From contig URQO01000028.1 of NCBI GenBank assembly GCA_900550135.1, positions 1-23,609 of the forward strand: a DNA stretch of 23,609 bases, written 5' to 3'. Positions 7,037-15,436 of the stretch are shown here, piece after piece (the first letter of the stretch is position 1; every line of letters begins with the position of its first letter). Source of the stretch: an uncultured Eubacterium sp. (GTDB lineage Bacteria > Bacillota > Clostridia > Lachnospirales > Lachnospiraceae). The notes beneath the pieces were generated by a model, which was not told the DNA's origin, made no database searches, and saw only the letters and a program-made list of their open reading frames with translations. Position numbers and translations under genes: made by a program.

Positions 7037-8932
7037 ATGTATAGAGAAAAGATGGCAAAAATATGTAAAAAGAAAACAATTTTTTATGCTTTAATAAAAA
7101 TCATTATGTATATTACTGCCATTTTTCTTTGTACAAAATTTCCAACAGCAGTTTATCTTTTGGCAGCCATGGTTTTGGAGGAGATAGTAAGTATTGTTAC
7201 AAACAAACATGTTAAAAATGAAAGCAACAGGATTTATTCAAATATAAGTAATGAAAACGACAGGTTCTTTGCTAACATAAACAATAAAAGCATACCCAAG
7301 ACAAATATTAATGAAATTGAAAAGGTCAATAATGATAACAAATCCACTATATGCAATTTGTTTACATTAATTATATTAATCATATTGGTAGTGTATCAGA
7401 ATGTTACATATTTTGTGGCAGGCATTATGATTGCCGTATCCATTACCATTTTGAATATTAAAATCATAAAAGAGTTGTTAAAGAAAATAAAAGCAACTTC
7501 TAAAATCAAAAATATAAAACATAAAAAAATAATTATAACAGCTTTGATTGTGGGACTTTTGACTTATATGATTTCAGGGGTAATTTTAGCCTACAAAGAT
7601 CAGCCTGTTATTGATAAAAAGTTGCAGGAACAGTTGGTACAAAATGACATTTGGAAACAACGAACATCTTATGAACGTGGAAAAGTCATTGAAGATAATA
7701 ATCAGGCATTAATTGAAAGAGTAAGGTTAATAAAATCAGCAAAGAAGAAAATTACAATGTCAACATTTGCATTTCACAGTGACAATAGTGGAAAAGTAAT
7801 GATAGGGGCTTTACTTGAAGCGGCCAATAAAGGAATTGATGTGAAAATAGTTGTTGATGGAATGGAAAGCTGGACGGCAATGGAGTGGAATCCATATTTT
7901 TATGCACTATCATTAAATGAGAATGTAAATTTGAAAATATATAACAAAGTAAATCCTCTACTGTCTTATAAGTCTATGGGGCGTATGCATGACAAGTATT
8001 TAATTGCAGATGATAAGACATACATTATTGGTGGAAGAAATACCTTTGATTATTTCCTTGGAGATTTTTCAAAGTATAAAAATTATGACAGGGATATTTT
8101 AATTTATAGCGAAAAAGATGATAAAACAGCCTCAGTATATGATTTGGAATCTTACTTTGATAAAATATGGAATTATAAAGAGTGTGGATTATACCATAAC
8201 AGCAATTTCAATAAATATAAAGTTAGCGTAAAAAATGCTATAACAGATATTGAAAATTCATATAACAAATTTTATGAAAAATACAAAAAAGAAATAAATA
8301 ACAAAGATTATAAAAAGGATACTGTAAAGATAAATAATGTGTCGTTGTTATCCAATCCAACAGATTATAAGGCTAAAAAGCCTATAGTGTGGTACAAATT
8401 GTGTTCCTTAATGGAAAATGCAAAGGAGAAAGTGAAAATTCACACACCATACATTATTTGTAACGGTTATATGTATAAGGGTTTAACTACAGTGGCAGAC
8501 AAAGTACCACAGGTTACTATAATGACAAATTCAGTGGCAAACAACGGAAATCCATTTGGTGCAGCGGATTATTCAAAAAATAAACAGAAAATATTAAATA
8601 CAGGAGTAAGTATTCTGGAGTATGAGGGTGGAATGTCTTATCATGGAAAAAGTGTTTTAATAGACGATAATATTTCTATTATTGGTTCTTTTAATATGGA
8701 TATGCGCAGTGCATATCTTGATACAGAACTAATGCTTGTAGTTGACAGCAAAGACATAAACAAAAGCCTGCTAAAATCAATGGAAAAGTACGAAACATCA
8801 GCCACTGTATCAAAAAAAGATGGAACCTATGAAAATCCTAATAGTATAAAAAGAGTTAAATTATCTCAAAAGAAAAAATTAAGAATAAATATTATTAAAA
8901 AATTCTTTTACAATTTAAGATTTTTATTCTAG
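7037..8932 (+). CDS. membrane-anchored phospholipase D / cardiolipin synthase-like protein
   Basis: A 631-residue protein with two HKD motifs of the phospholipase D superfamily: His318-x-Lys320-x4-Asp325 (followed by IIGGRN) and His536-x-Lys538-x4-Asp543 (followed by IIGSFNMD). Both are complete, so a bilobal active site is expected. The likely reaction is phosphatidyl transfer, for example two phosphatidylglycerols to cardiolipin. The first 190 residues carry hydrophobic stretches at about 14-54, 106-140 and 163-185, with a polar Asn-rich stretch at about 60-105 between. This makes it longer than the roughly 480-510 residues usual for bacterial cardiolipin synthases. AGAGG (7026-7030) supports the start. 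It is the third gene of the ABC exporter operon (12-nt gap), hinting at an envelope function. It shares CTAG with the opposing gene's stop. The enzymatic activity is inferred. Confidence 0.85.
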   Translation: MYREKMAKICKKKTIFYALIKIIMYITAIFLCTKFPTAVYLLAAMVLEEIVSIVTNKHVKNESNRIYSNISNENDRFFANINNKSIPKTNINEIEKVNNDNKSTICNLFTLIILIILVVYQNVTYFVAGIMIAVSITILNIKIIKELLKKIKATSKIKNIKHKKIIITALIVGLLTYMISGVILAYKDQPVIDKKLQEQLVQNDIWKQRTSYERGKVIEDNNQALIERVRLIKSAKKKITMSTFAFHSDNSGKVMIGALLEAANKGIDVKIVVDGMESWTAMEWNPYFYALSLNENVNLKIYNKVNPLLSYKSMGRMHDKYLIADDKTYIIGGRNTFDYFLGDFSKYKNYDRDILIYSEKDDKTASVYDLESYFDKIWNYKECGLYHNSNFNKYKVSVKNAITDIENSYNKFYEKYKKEINNKDYKKDTVKINNVSLLSNPTDYKAKKPIVWYKLCSLMENAKEKVKIHTPYIICNGYMYKGLTTVADKVPQVTIMTNSVANNGNPFGAADYSKNKQKILNTGVSILEYEGGMSYHGKSVLIDDNISIIGSFNMDMRSAYLDTELMLVVDSKDINKSLLKSMEKYETSATVSKKDGTYENPNSIKRVKLSQKKKLRINIIKKFFYNLRFLF

Positions 8933-10437
8933 CAGTAATTGTTAATGTCTTTATAATTGTTGAAAACAAAGTAGGAGAAAATACCTAAAAGAGTTATTCC
9001 ACTAAAGGCATAACTTACATATAAAAACAATATGCCTGAAAAACTTGAAAAACTAAATATAAATTGAACAAGTTTACAACCTGCCATACTGATAAACATC
9101 CAGATGGCAGGTTTTATTATATTTGTAAAAGGATTAAATTTAAAATCTATTTCCTTTTTTATATAAAGACTATGTAAAAATGTAACCAAAACCTCACTTA
9201 ACAAAAGTCCCCACAGATAACCCACAATTCCCACTTGCGGGACGCCAAACCAAAGGAGACATAGTCTTATTAATGTGCCAAGGACATTGTGTATAAATGC
9301 TGTGTTGGTTTTCCCAAGTCCATGTAAAATAGAACCTAATGTAATTGATAAATACATAAAAGGACACAGCCATGCCAAAATCATAATATATTCTCCTACC
9401 TTTTTATGCCCAAAGATTACACTTCCTATAAAATCTCCAAACTGTAAAAAGAATCCTATAAAAAATATGCCAATAACTATTGAAAACCATATTGAAACAG
9501 TAGTAGTCCGTTTCAACTGGCGGTTTTTTCCGGAGGTATTGGCAGATGCAACCGTAGGTAGAACCATGGTTGAAATAGAGGTATTTAGTGCAGAAGGAAA
9601 CATTATAACGGGAAGTGCCATACCTGTTAAAATACCATATATTTCAAGAGCATTATCAGAGCTTAAACCACTTTTGACCAATACAATAGGTACAAGAATA
9701 GCTTCCACACATTGTAAAAAAGTAATCATTATTTTATTTGCAGTAAGTACATATGAAACAGAAAACAGTTTCTTTATAGATGCAAAAAGATGAGAAAACT
9801 TAACAGCATACTTGCTTTCGCCGGATACTGAAATAAGACAAAATCCTGCACCGAAAATTTCTGAAATAATCATAGAATAAACTGCAATAATTGGTGTTAT
9901 TTTTATGTTGCTATCTGTACATACAAGTCCAATAATGACTATGGAAACAACCTTTACAATTTGCTCTATGATGGCAGAAACAGCAGGAACAAAAGTTTTT
10001 TTCATGCCAAGATAATATCCACCAATGCATGAATGAATAGCTGCCAAAGGAATAGTAAAAGCAGCAAGTTTAAGTAATTCAGTGCAATGTTTGTTATGAA
10101 TCAGGTAGATGGAAATACTATCTGCAAAAACGTACAAAAGTCCCATAGTAAGAACTGACAAAGCTAATGACATAATAATACTGCCCAGCAATACCAGAAA
10201 TCTTTCTTTTAAGTTCTTACTTTCAGCAACAAATCTTGAAACAGCAATTTGAATTCCACCACAGCTTATGGCAATACAAAAACCAAGAACAGGAAAAATT
10301 AATTGAAAAATTCCCATTCCCTTTGCACCTATCAGATTTGAAAGGAATATTCTATATAAGAAACCCAGCACACGACTGAGTATAGTAGCACCTGTTAGTA
10401 TTATTGTACCTTTGATAATTTGTTTTTTTACGGACAT
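8929..10437 (-). CDS. SpoVB/MurJ-type oligosaccharide-lipid flippase
   Basis: A 502-residue polytopic membrane protein of the MOP flippase superfamily, resembling stage V sporulation protein B and related polysaccharide exporters. The N-terminus (ILSRVLGFLYRIFLS, then IGAKGMGIFQLIFP and GGIQIAVSRFVAE) is characteristic. Hydrophobic segments recur along the whole length, consistent with about 14 helices. Such proteins move undecaprenyl-linked glycans across the membrane for peptidoglycan, spore cortex or surface polysaccharide. ATG at 10437 was preferred to an in-frame TTG at 10443; an AAGTGA tract is a weak ribosome binding site. Its 3' end overlaps the PLD gene's stop by 4 bp (shared CTAG). 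No other sporulation gene is nearby, so a sporulation role should not be assumed. Confidence 0.88.
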   Translation of the reverse strand: MSVKKQIIKGTIILTGATILSRVLGFLYRIFLSNLIGAKGMGIFQLIFPVLGFCIAISCGGIQIAVSRFVAESKNLKERFLVLLGSIIMSLALSVLTMGLLYVFADSISIYLIHNKHCTELLKLAAFTIPLAAIHSCIGGYYLGMKKTFVPAVSAIIEQIVKVVSIVIIGLVCTDSNIKITPIIAVYSMIISEIFGAGFCLISVSGESKYAVKFSHLFASIKKLFSVSYVLTANKIMITFLQCVEAILVPIVLVKSGLSSDNALEIYGILTGMALPVIMFPSALNTSISTMVLPTVASANTSGKNRQLKRTTTVSIWFSIVIGIFFIGFFLQFGDFIGSVIFGHKKVGEYIMILAWLCPFMYLSITLGSILHGLGKTNTAFIHNVLGTLIRLCLLWFGVPQVGIVGYLWGLLLSEVLVTFLHSLYIKKEIDFKFNPFTNIIKPAIWMFISMAGCKLVQFIFSFSSFSGILFLYVSYAFSGITLLGIFSYFVFNNYKDINNYC

Positions 10438-10456
10438 AGACAATCACTTTAGTTTT

Positions 10457-10483
10457 TGTTTATTACAATTTATTCAATAAACA
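10457..10483. promoter_or_regulatory. inverted repeat in divergent intergenic region
   Basis: TGTTTATT (10457-10464) and AATAAACA (10476-10483) form a perfect 8-bp inverted repeat with an 11-nt spacer. It lies centrally in the 86-bp gap between the divergently transcribed flippase and cysteine desulfurase. The position suits an operator acting on both, but in such AT-rich DNA it could be chance. No convincing promoters were recognised here. Confidence 0.3.
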
Positions 10484-10523
10484 GGAAAAAATACTACAAA
10501 CATAACAAAAAAAGGAGTAAACC

Positions 10524-11648
10524 ATGATTTATTTGGACAATGCAGCAACAACTAAAATATGTGATGAAGCATTAGAAGCAATGGAACCCTATTTAAACAA
10601 TATGTATGGCAATCCATCAGGGCTTTATCATTTATCCAAGCAGTCAAAAGAAATTGTAGAAAAAGGTAGAAGGATAATATCTGAGGCATTAAATACAAAG
10701 CCTGAAAATATATTTTTTACATCAGGTGGAACAGAATCAGACAACTGGGTTTTAGAGGAGGCATCAAAAAAAGGCAATCATATAATAACAACAAAAATAG
10801 AGCATCATGCAATATTAAATAAATGTGAAAAACTAAAAGAAAAAGGTATGAAAATCACTTATCTTGAAAATGACCGTGAAGGTATAATTAATCCCAATGA
10901 CATAAAAAGATTTATAAGAAAAGATACATCTTTGATATCAGTGATGTTTGCAAACAATGAGATAGGAACAATAGAGCAGATAAAAAATATAGGTCAGGTT
11001 GCAAAAGAAAATAATGTAACTTTTCACACTGATGCAGTTCAGGCATTTGGACATATCCCAATTGATGTAGATGAAATGAACATAGATATGTTAAGTGCCA
11101 GCAGTCATAAATTTCACGGACCAAAGGGGGTAGGGTTTTTGTATGTGAGAAACCCTGAAAATACAGAGTCATTTATATATGGTGGCAGTCAGGAAAGTGG
11201 CAAGAGAGCAGGAACAGAAAATGTTGCGGGAATAGTTGGAATGAGTGTTGCAGTAAAAAATGCAATGAAAGAGTTAAAAATAAGAATGGAAAAAGAAATA
11301 ATATTAAGGGATTATTTGATTCACAGAGTTCTTTCAGAGATACCATATGTAAGATTAAACGGTCATCCAACAAAAAGACTTCCTGGAAATGCAAATTTTA
11401 CAATAGCCGGAGTAGATGGAACCTCCTTGGTTGTTTTGATGGATAATGACGGAGTATGTATGTCATCAGGTTCTGCCTGCAATACAGACTCCAGGAAGCC
11501 ATCTCATGTTATAACGGCAATAGGTATACCTGAAAAATATGCCTATGGAACAATTCGCATAACATTGTGTGCAGATAACACAAAAGAAGAAATAGACTAT
11601 ACAATAGAAAAATTAAAAAGAAATATAATGTTAATGCGTTCGCTATAA
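10524..11648 (+). CDS. cysteine desulfurase, NifS/IscS family
   Basis: A 374-residue PLP enzyme that removes sulfur from cysteine as an enzyme-bound persulfide, giving alanine and feeding Fe-S cluster assembly or tRNA thiolation. The N-terminal YLDNAATT, the cofactor-contacting His94/His95 region, HTDAVQ (168-173), the PLP-binding Lys196 in SASSHKFHGPKG and the catalytic Cys319 in SSGSACNT are all present. The SSGSAC loop followed by PSHV fits the NifS/IscS (group I) class. AGGAG (from 10513) supports the start. No scaffold gene (iscU) or ThiI/MnmA lies beside it, so the sulfur acceptor is unknown. It is followed by a strong terminator and appears to be transcribed alone. Confidence 0.95.
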   Translation: MIYLDNAATTKICDEALEAMEPYLNNMYGNPSGLYHLSKQSKEIVEKGRRIISEALNTKPENIFFTSGGTESDNWVLEEASKKGNHIITTKIEHHAILNKCEKLKEKGMKITYLENDREGIINPNDIKRFIRKDTSLISVMFANNEIGTIEQIKNIGQVAKENNVTFHTDAVQAFGHIPIDVDEMNIDMLSASSHKFHGPKGVGFLYVRNPENTESFIYGGSQESGKRAGTENVAGIVGMSVAVKNAMKELKIRMEKEIILRDYLIHRVLSEIPYVRLNGHPTKRLPGNANFTIAGVDGTSLVVLMDNDGVCMSSGSACNTDSRKPSHVITAIGIPEKYAYGTIRITLCADNTKEEIDYTIEKLKRNIMLMRSL

Positions 11649-11751
11649 CAAAAGGATAGTTTTGAAACCAGTGTTTCTAAATAATTGCTTTGAAACTGAA
11701 GAAGTTAAAATCAGGAAAATGGTTATTAATTGTAAAAAATTATAAATTAAT

Positions 11752-11796
11752 AAAGGCTGTGTATTAGAAAAAAACTAATATACAGCCTTTTAATTA
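11752..11796. terminator. strong intrinsic terminator, probably bidirectional
   Basis: AAAGGCTGTGTATTAG (11752-11767) pairs with CTAATATACAGCCTTT (11775-11790) over 16 bp with a single G-T pair and an A7 loop, followed by a T-rich tail. A/T tracts on both sides suggest it ends both the cysteine desulfurase transcript and the convergent PHP transcript. Confidence 0.92.
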
Positions 11797-11817
11797 TTTT
11801 TACTTTAGCCATCCCAA

Positions 11818-11849
11818 ATTGTTTGTATGTACTGCTTTTGACAAACAAT
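11818..11849. repeat. inverted repeat downstream of the PHP gene
   Basis: ATTGTTTGT (11818-11826) and ACAAACAAT (11841-11849) are perfectly complementary over 9 bp with a 14-nt loop. It lies 64 nt beyond the PHP-gene stop on the minus strand and has no T run, so it may be an mRNA 3' hairpin rather than a terminator. Confidence 0.4.
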
Positions 11850-11912
11850 GAAAGGAAATTTATGTGTATTTACTGAAAATATTATTTATGTCTCAAAGAA
11901 CAAAAATAAATT

Positions 11913-12680
11913 TTAAAGAGTAAATATTTTCAAGTTATAATAATCAATAATATTTTTTACAAAATCAAAGCCACACCCTATATCCTGTGATTTGTGGGCA
12001 TCAGACCCTATAGTGACATAACTCCCTCCAAGTTCTTTATACCTTTTGATTATGTCATTATGAGGATTAATAAAATCAAGTTCCTTTGCAAGATTTGATG
12101 TATTTAGTTCAAGTTTTATATCATTAGAAATAATATATTTTAAAATCATATCGATTATATCTGTGTAGTCATAAACAGAATAATTGGAATTTTTGTTTGG
12201 ACTATAACGAACAATATAATCAAAATGTCCAAGAGTGTCTATTTTGTTAAAGGACAAAAGACCATTGTAAAGAGTATTAAAATAAAGTTCAAAAGCCATT
12301 CTGTCATCTCGGTTTTCCCAAAATTGTGAATAATAAGGGTCCATATTGTCAACAATATGACAGGAGCCAATTACGAAATCAAAAGAATGATGGTCAAATA
12401 AATACTGATATTTTTCAGCACAGTTGTCCATTAAACCAAGTTCAATGCCTTTGATGATTTCAATTTGATTTTTATATTGATTTTTAAAGAATGAAATAGT
12501 GGAATCATATTCTGGTAAATCAATAAGAGGCGCTTCGCCTTTTACCGGCCAGTTAAAATCCTGATGATCAGTAATGGCAATCTGTTTCATGTTTAAAGAA
12601 ATTGCTTTTTTTATAATATTGGATATTTTTTCTTCTGAATCAAAAGAAAACTCACTGTGAACATGATAATCTGAAAACAT
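11913..12680 (-). CDS. PHP-domain phosphatase, histidinol-phosphatase-like
   Basis: A 255-residue PHP-superfamily hydrolase with a probable trinuclear metal site. Metal-ligand candidates are His6 and His8 (DYHVHS), Asp38/His39 (ITDH), Glu80 (GIELG), His108 (GSCH), His152 (GHFD) and Asp227/His229 (SDAH). The order and spacing resemble HisJ-type histidinol phosphatase, which releases histidinol from its phosphate in histidine synthesis. No other his genes are nearby, so another phosphomonoester substrate is equally possible. I chose ATG at 12680 because GGAG lies 6 nt upstream of it. ATG at 12692 would add four residues but has only a weak site, and the GGAG would fall inside the coding sequence. 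The gene is divergent from gap and ends toward the shared terminator. Confidence 0.85.
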   Translation of the reverse strand: MFSDYHVHSEFSFDSEEKISNIIKKAISLNMKQIAITDHQDFNWPVKGEAPLIDLPEYDSTISFFKNQYKNQIEIIKGIELGLMDNCAEKYQYLFDHHSFDFVIGSCHIVDNMDPYYSQFWENRDDRMAFELYFNTLYNGLLSFNKIDTLGHFDYIVRYSPNKNSNYSVYDYTDIIDMILKYIISNDIKLELNTSNLAKELDFINPHNDIIKRYKELGGSYVTIGSDAHKSQDIGCGFDFVKNIIDYYNLKIFTL

Positions 12681-12842
12681 ATTAGGCTCCATTCTTGAAA
12701 TTTAATATAAATTACGTAAAGTTTTTTTCGAAAATACTATTTAAAATATAACAAAAACACAAATAAAAATCCACAATAACGTTTCAATGTATTAAAATTG
12801 ACAAAAATTTAACAAAAAACCAAGAAAAACCATAAAAATACC

Positions 12843-12871
12843 TTGATATTTGTAGATTAATTATGTAAAAT
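12843..12871 (+). promoter_or_regulatory. probable sigma-A promoter of gap
   Basis: TTGATA (12843-12848) and TAAAAT (12866-12871) are separated by exactly 17 nt, with transcription predicted near 12878. A second TTGACA at 12798-12803 has no matching -10 at the right distance. The surrounding 12693-12932 stretch is very AT-rich, as in strong clostridial promoters. Confidence 0.65.
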
Positions 12872-12932
12872 AAGCATTAGGTTAATGAAAATTAACAATA
12901 AAATAATTAAATTTTTCAGGAGGAAAAATCAA

Positions 12933-13949
12933 ATGGCAGTTAAAGTTGCAATTAACGGATTTGGACGTATTGGACGTCTTGCTTTCAGACAGATGTTTGG
13001 TGCTGAAGGTTATGAAGTAGTAGCTATCAACGACTTAACAAGTCCTAAGATGTTAGCTCATTTATTAAAGTATGATTCATCACAGGGTAAATACGAAAAG
13101 GCTGATACAGTTTCAGCTACAGAAGATTCTATCATTGTTGATGGAAAAGAAATCAAGATTTATGCAGAAGCTGATGCTTCAAATTGCCCTTGGGGAGAAT
13201 TAAATGTAGACGTAGTATTAGAATGTACAGGTTTCTATACATCAAAAGACAAAGCACAGGCTCATATCAAGGCTGGTGCTCGTAAGGTTGTTATTTCAGC
13301 TCCAGCTGGAAATGATCTTCCTACAATCGTTTACAACACAAACCACAATACATTAAAGCCAGAAGATACAATTATCTCAGCTGCTTCATGTACAACAAAC
13401 TGTTTAGCACCTATGGCTGATGCTCTTAACAAATACGCTCCAATCCAGAGTGGTATCATGTTAACAATTCATGCTTACACAGGTGATCAGATGACTCTTG
13501 ATGGTCCTCAGAGAAAGGGTGACTTAAGAAGATCAAGAGCAGCTGCAGTAAATATCGTTCCTAACTCAACAGGTGCTGCAAAAGCTATCGGATTAGTTAT
13601 TCCAGAATTAAACGGAAAATTAATCGGATCTGCACAGAGAGTTCCAGTTCCAACAGGATCAACAACAGTTCTTACAGCTGTAGTTAAAGGAAAAGATATC
13701 ACAGTTGAAGGTATCAACGCAGCTATGAAGGCAGCTTCAAACGAATCATACGGATACAATGAAGACGAAATCGTTTCTTCAGATATCGTAGGTATGAGAT
13801 ATGGTTCATTATTTGATGCTACACAGACAATGGTATCAAAGGTTGACGATGACACATATGAAGTACAGGTTGTTTCATGGTATGACAACGAAAACTCATA
13901 CACAAGCCAGATGGTTAGAACAATCAAATACTTCTCAGAACTTGCATAA
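12933..13949 (+). CDS. gap: glyceraldehyde-3-phosphate dehydrogenase
   Basis: A 338-residue NAD-dependent dehydrogenase that oxidises glyceraldehyde 3-phosphate with phosphate to 1,3-bisphosphoglycerate. It has the N-terminal Rossmann motif INGFGRIGR (7-15), Asp34 in the position that favours NAD, catalytic Cys153 in SAASCTTN, and the partner His180 in TIHAYTGDQ. The length is standard. ATG 12933 was chosen for AGGAGG (12918-12923) 9 nt upstream; the in-frame ATG at 12885 would add 16 lysine/asparagine-rich residues absent from the family. Isoleucine is coded by ATC and ATT with no ATA noticed, typical of high expression. A terminator follows directly, so gap is probably monocistronic. No CggR-type repressor gene is adjacent. 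Confidence 0.98.
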   Translation: MAVKVAINGFGRIGRLAFRQMFGAEGYEVVAINDLTSPKMLAHLLKYDSSQGKYEKADTVSATEDSIIVDGKEIKIYAEADASNCPWGELNVDVVLECTGFYTSKDKAQAHIKAGARKVVISAPAGNDLPTIVYNTNHNTLKPEDTIISAASCTTNCLAPMADALNKYAPIQSGIMLTIHAYTGDQMTLDGPQRKGDLRRSRAAAVNIVPNSTGAAKAIGLVIPELNGKLIGSAQRVPVPTGSTTVLTAVVKGKDITVEGINAAMKAASNESYGYNEDEIVSSDIVGMRYGSLFDATQTMVSKVDDDTYEVQVVSWYDNENSYTSQMVRTIKYFSELA

Positions 13950-13969
13950 GTTTAAGAATATTAAGATCC

Positions 13970-14006
13970 AAAAGGGTCCGGCTTTAATGGGCCGGGCCTT
14001 TTGTTC
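13970..14006 (+). terminator. intrinsic terminator after gap
   Basis: AAAAGGGTCCGGC (13970-13982) pairs with GCCGGGCCTTTT (13991-14002), leaving one bulged G and an 8-nt loop. It is GC-rich and ends in TTTTG. It separates gap from pgk. Confidence 0.9.
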
Positions 14007-14072
14007 ATGTATAGGCTTTTAGTTTAATACAATATGGATTTATAAATATGAAAATTAGAAAGGAAAGTTAAT

Positions 14073-15278
14073 ATGCTTAACAAAAAATCAGTTGATGATA
14101 TCAATGTAAAAGGTTTAAAGGTATTAGTTCGTTGTGATTTTAACGTACCTTTAAAGGAAGGTGTGATTACAGATGAAAATCGTCTTGTAGCAGCTCTTCC
14201 AACAATCAAAAAATTAATCAGTGATGGTGGAAAGGTTATCCTTTGTTCACATCTTGGAAAGCCAAAGGGAGAACCAAAGCCTGAATTGTCACTTGCACCA
14301 GTTGCAGTAAGACTTTCAGAATTATTAGGACAGGAAGTTAAGTTTGCAGCAGATGATAATGTTGTAGGTGAAAATGCAAAAGCAGCAGTAGCAGCTATGC
14401 AGGATGGTGATGTAGTATTACTTCAGAATACACGTTACAGAGCAGAAGAAACAAAGAATGGAGAAGCTTTCTCAAAAGAACTTGCTTCACTTTGTGATGT
14501 ATTTGTAAATGATGCATTTGGTACAGCTCATAGAGCACACTGTTCAAACGTTGGTGTAACAGAATATGTTGACACAGCAGTAGTTGGATACTTAATGCAG
14601 AAAGAAATTGATTTCTTAGGAAATGCAGTAAACAATCCTGTAAGACCTTTCGTAGCTATTCTTGGTGGTGCTAAGGTTGCTGACAAATTAAATGTTATCA
14701 ATAACTTACTTGAAAAGTGCGACACTTTAATTATCGGTGGTGGTATGGCATACACATTCGTTAAGGCTCAGGGCGGAAATGTTGGTATCTCTTTAGTAGA
14801 TGACAGCAAGCTTGATTACTGTAATGACATGCTTAAGAAAGCAGAAGAATTAGGAAAGAAGATTTTACTTCCAATCGATACAGTTGCAGCTGATGGATTC
14901 CCAGATCCAATTGATGCAAAAATCGAAACAATTATAGTTCCAACAAATGAAATTCCTGATGACAAAGAAGGACTTGATATTGGACCTAAGACAAGAGAAT
15001 TATTTGCTGATGCAGTAAAGAATGCTAAGACAGTAGTATGGAACGGACCTATGGGTGTTTCAGAAAATCCATGTCTTGCAGCAGGTACTATTGCAGTAGC
15101 TCAGGCTTTAGCTGATACAGATGCTACAACAATTATCGGTGGTGGTGATTCAGCAGCAGCAGTAAACAACCTTGGATTTGGTGATAAGATGACTCACATC
15201 TCAACAGGTGGTGGAGCAAGCTTAGAATTCTTAGAAGGAAAAGACTTACCAGGCGTTGTAGCAGCAAACGACAAATAA
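14073..15278 (+). CDS. pgk: phosphoglycerate kinase
   Basis: A 401-residue two-domain kinase that transfers phosphate from 1,3-bisphosphoglycerate to ADP. Substrate-binding RCDFNVP (20-26) and HLGKPKG (60-66) lie in the N-domain. VVWNGPMGV and the nucleotide-binding GGGDSAAAV (about 356-364) lie in the C-domain, followed by the typical STGGGASLEFLEGKDLPG end. The length is normal. An AAGGAAA purine tract precedes ATG 14073. A weak TACAAT -10-like element (14028-14033) lies in the 66-bp gap after the gap terminator, but no good -35 was seen. Codon use resembles gap (few ATA), consistent with strong expression. Downstream lies a structured, repeat-containing intergenic region before tpiA. Confidence 0.98.
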   Translation: MLNKKSVDDINVKGLKVLVRCDFNVPLKEGVITDENRLVAALPTIKKLISDGGKVILCSHLGKPKGEPKPELSLAPVAVRLSELLGQEVKFAADDNVVGENAKAAVAAMQDGDVVLLQNTRYRAEETKNGEAFSKELASLCDVFVNDAFGTAHRAHCSNVGVTEYVDTAVVGYLMQKEIDFLGNAVNNPVRPFVAILGGAKVADKLNVINNLLEKCDTLIIGGGMAYTFVKAQGGNVGISLVDDSKLDYCNDMLKKAEELGKKILLPIDTVAADGFPDPIDAKIETIIVPTNEIPDDKEGLDIGPKTRELFADAVKNAKTVVWNGPMGVSENPCLAAGTIAVAQALADTDATTIIGGGDSAAAVNNLGFGDKMTHISTGGGASLEFLEGKDLPGVVAANDK

Positions 15279-15302
15279 CGCTAAGGCAAATGAGTCCATT
15301 TA

Positions 15303-15364
15303 CACAAAAACAAATCAAGAACAATGAATGCTTGCATTCAGTTGTTCGTAGATTGGTTTTTGTG
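15303..15364 (+). terminator. long imperfect hairpin after pgk, possible terminator
   Basis: The arms are 15303-15330 and 15335-15364: CACAAAAAC with GTTTTTGTG, then AATC/GATT, GAACAA/TTGTTC and TGAATG/CATTCA, closing on a CTTG tetraloop. There is one A-G mismatch, an internal loop and a bulge. A's at the 5' side and five T's in the 3' arm fit a bidirectional terminator, although no T's follow the stem. Confidence 0.55.
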
Positions 15365-15372
15365 AAGCTGGC

Positions 15373-15416
15373 GAATGCCAGCGTGCTTATTGACGCAAAG
15401 CGTCAATAAGAAACGG
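15373..15416. repeat. palindromic repeat element, copy 1 (44 bp)
   Basis: It starts GAATGCCAGCGTG, continues with an 11-bp perfect stem (CTTATTGACGC, 15386-15396, with GCGTCAATAAG, 15400-15410; AAA loop) and ends AAACGG. Just before it, GCTGGC (15367-15372) can also pair with GCCAGC (15377-15382). It matches copy 2 at 40 of 44 positions by my count. Confidence 0.8.
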
Positions 15417-15436
15417 CGAAGATATGGGAAAACATA

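Noticed and set aside
9275..9793. A 172-codon open frame on the plus strand inside the flippase gene
   Set aside because: It is fully antisense to a clear membrane-protein gene, has no ribosome binding site or recognisable family, and its composition is what the reverse strand of hydrophobic codons gives.
8929..10437. Flippase as evidence for sporulation
   Set aside because: SpoVB-like flippases also occur in non-sporulating species and in polysaccharide loci; no other sporulation gene is present in the window.
11851..11875. A mini-gene with AAAGGAAA followed by ATG
   Set aside because: The frame stops after four codons (MCIY), so it is no more than a chance start.
12798..12826. Perfect TTGACA upstream of gap as the main promoter
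   Set aside because: No -10-like hexamer occurs at 16-18 nt; the TTGATA/TAAAAT pair at 12843-12871 fits better.
12885..12932. An earlier in-frame start for gap
   Set aside because: It lacks a ribosome binding site and would add a basic, Asn-rich stretch before the conserved N-terminus; AGGAGG marks ATG 12933.
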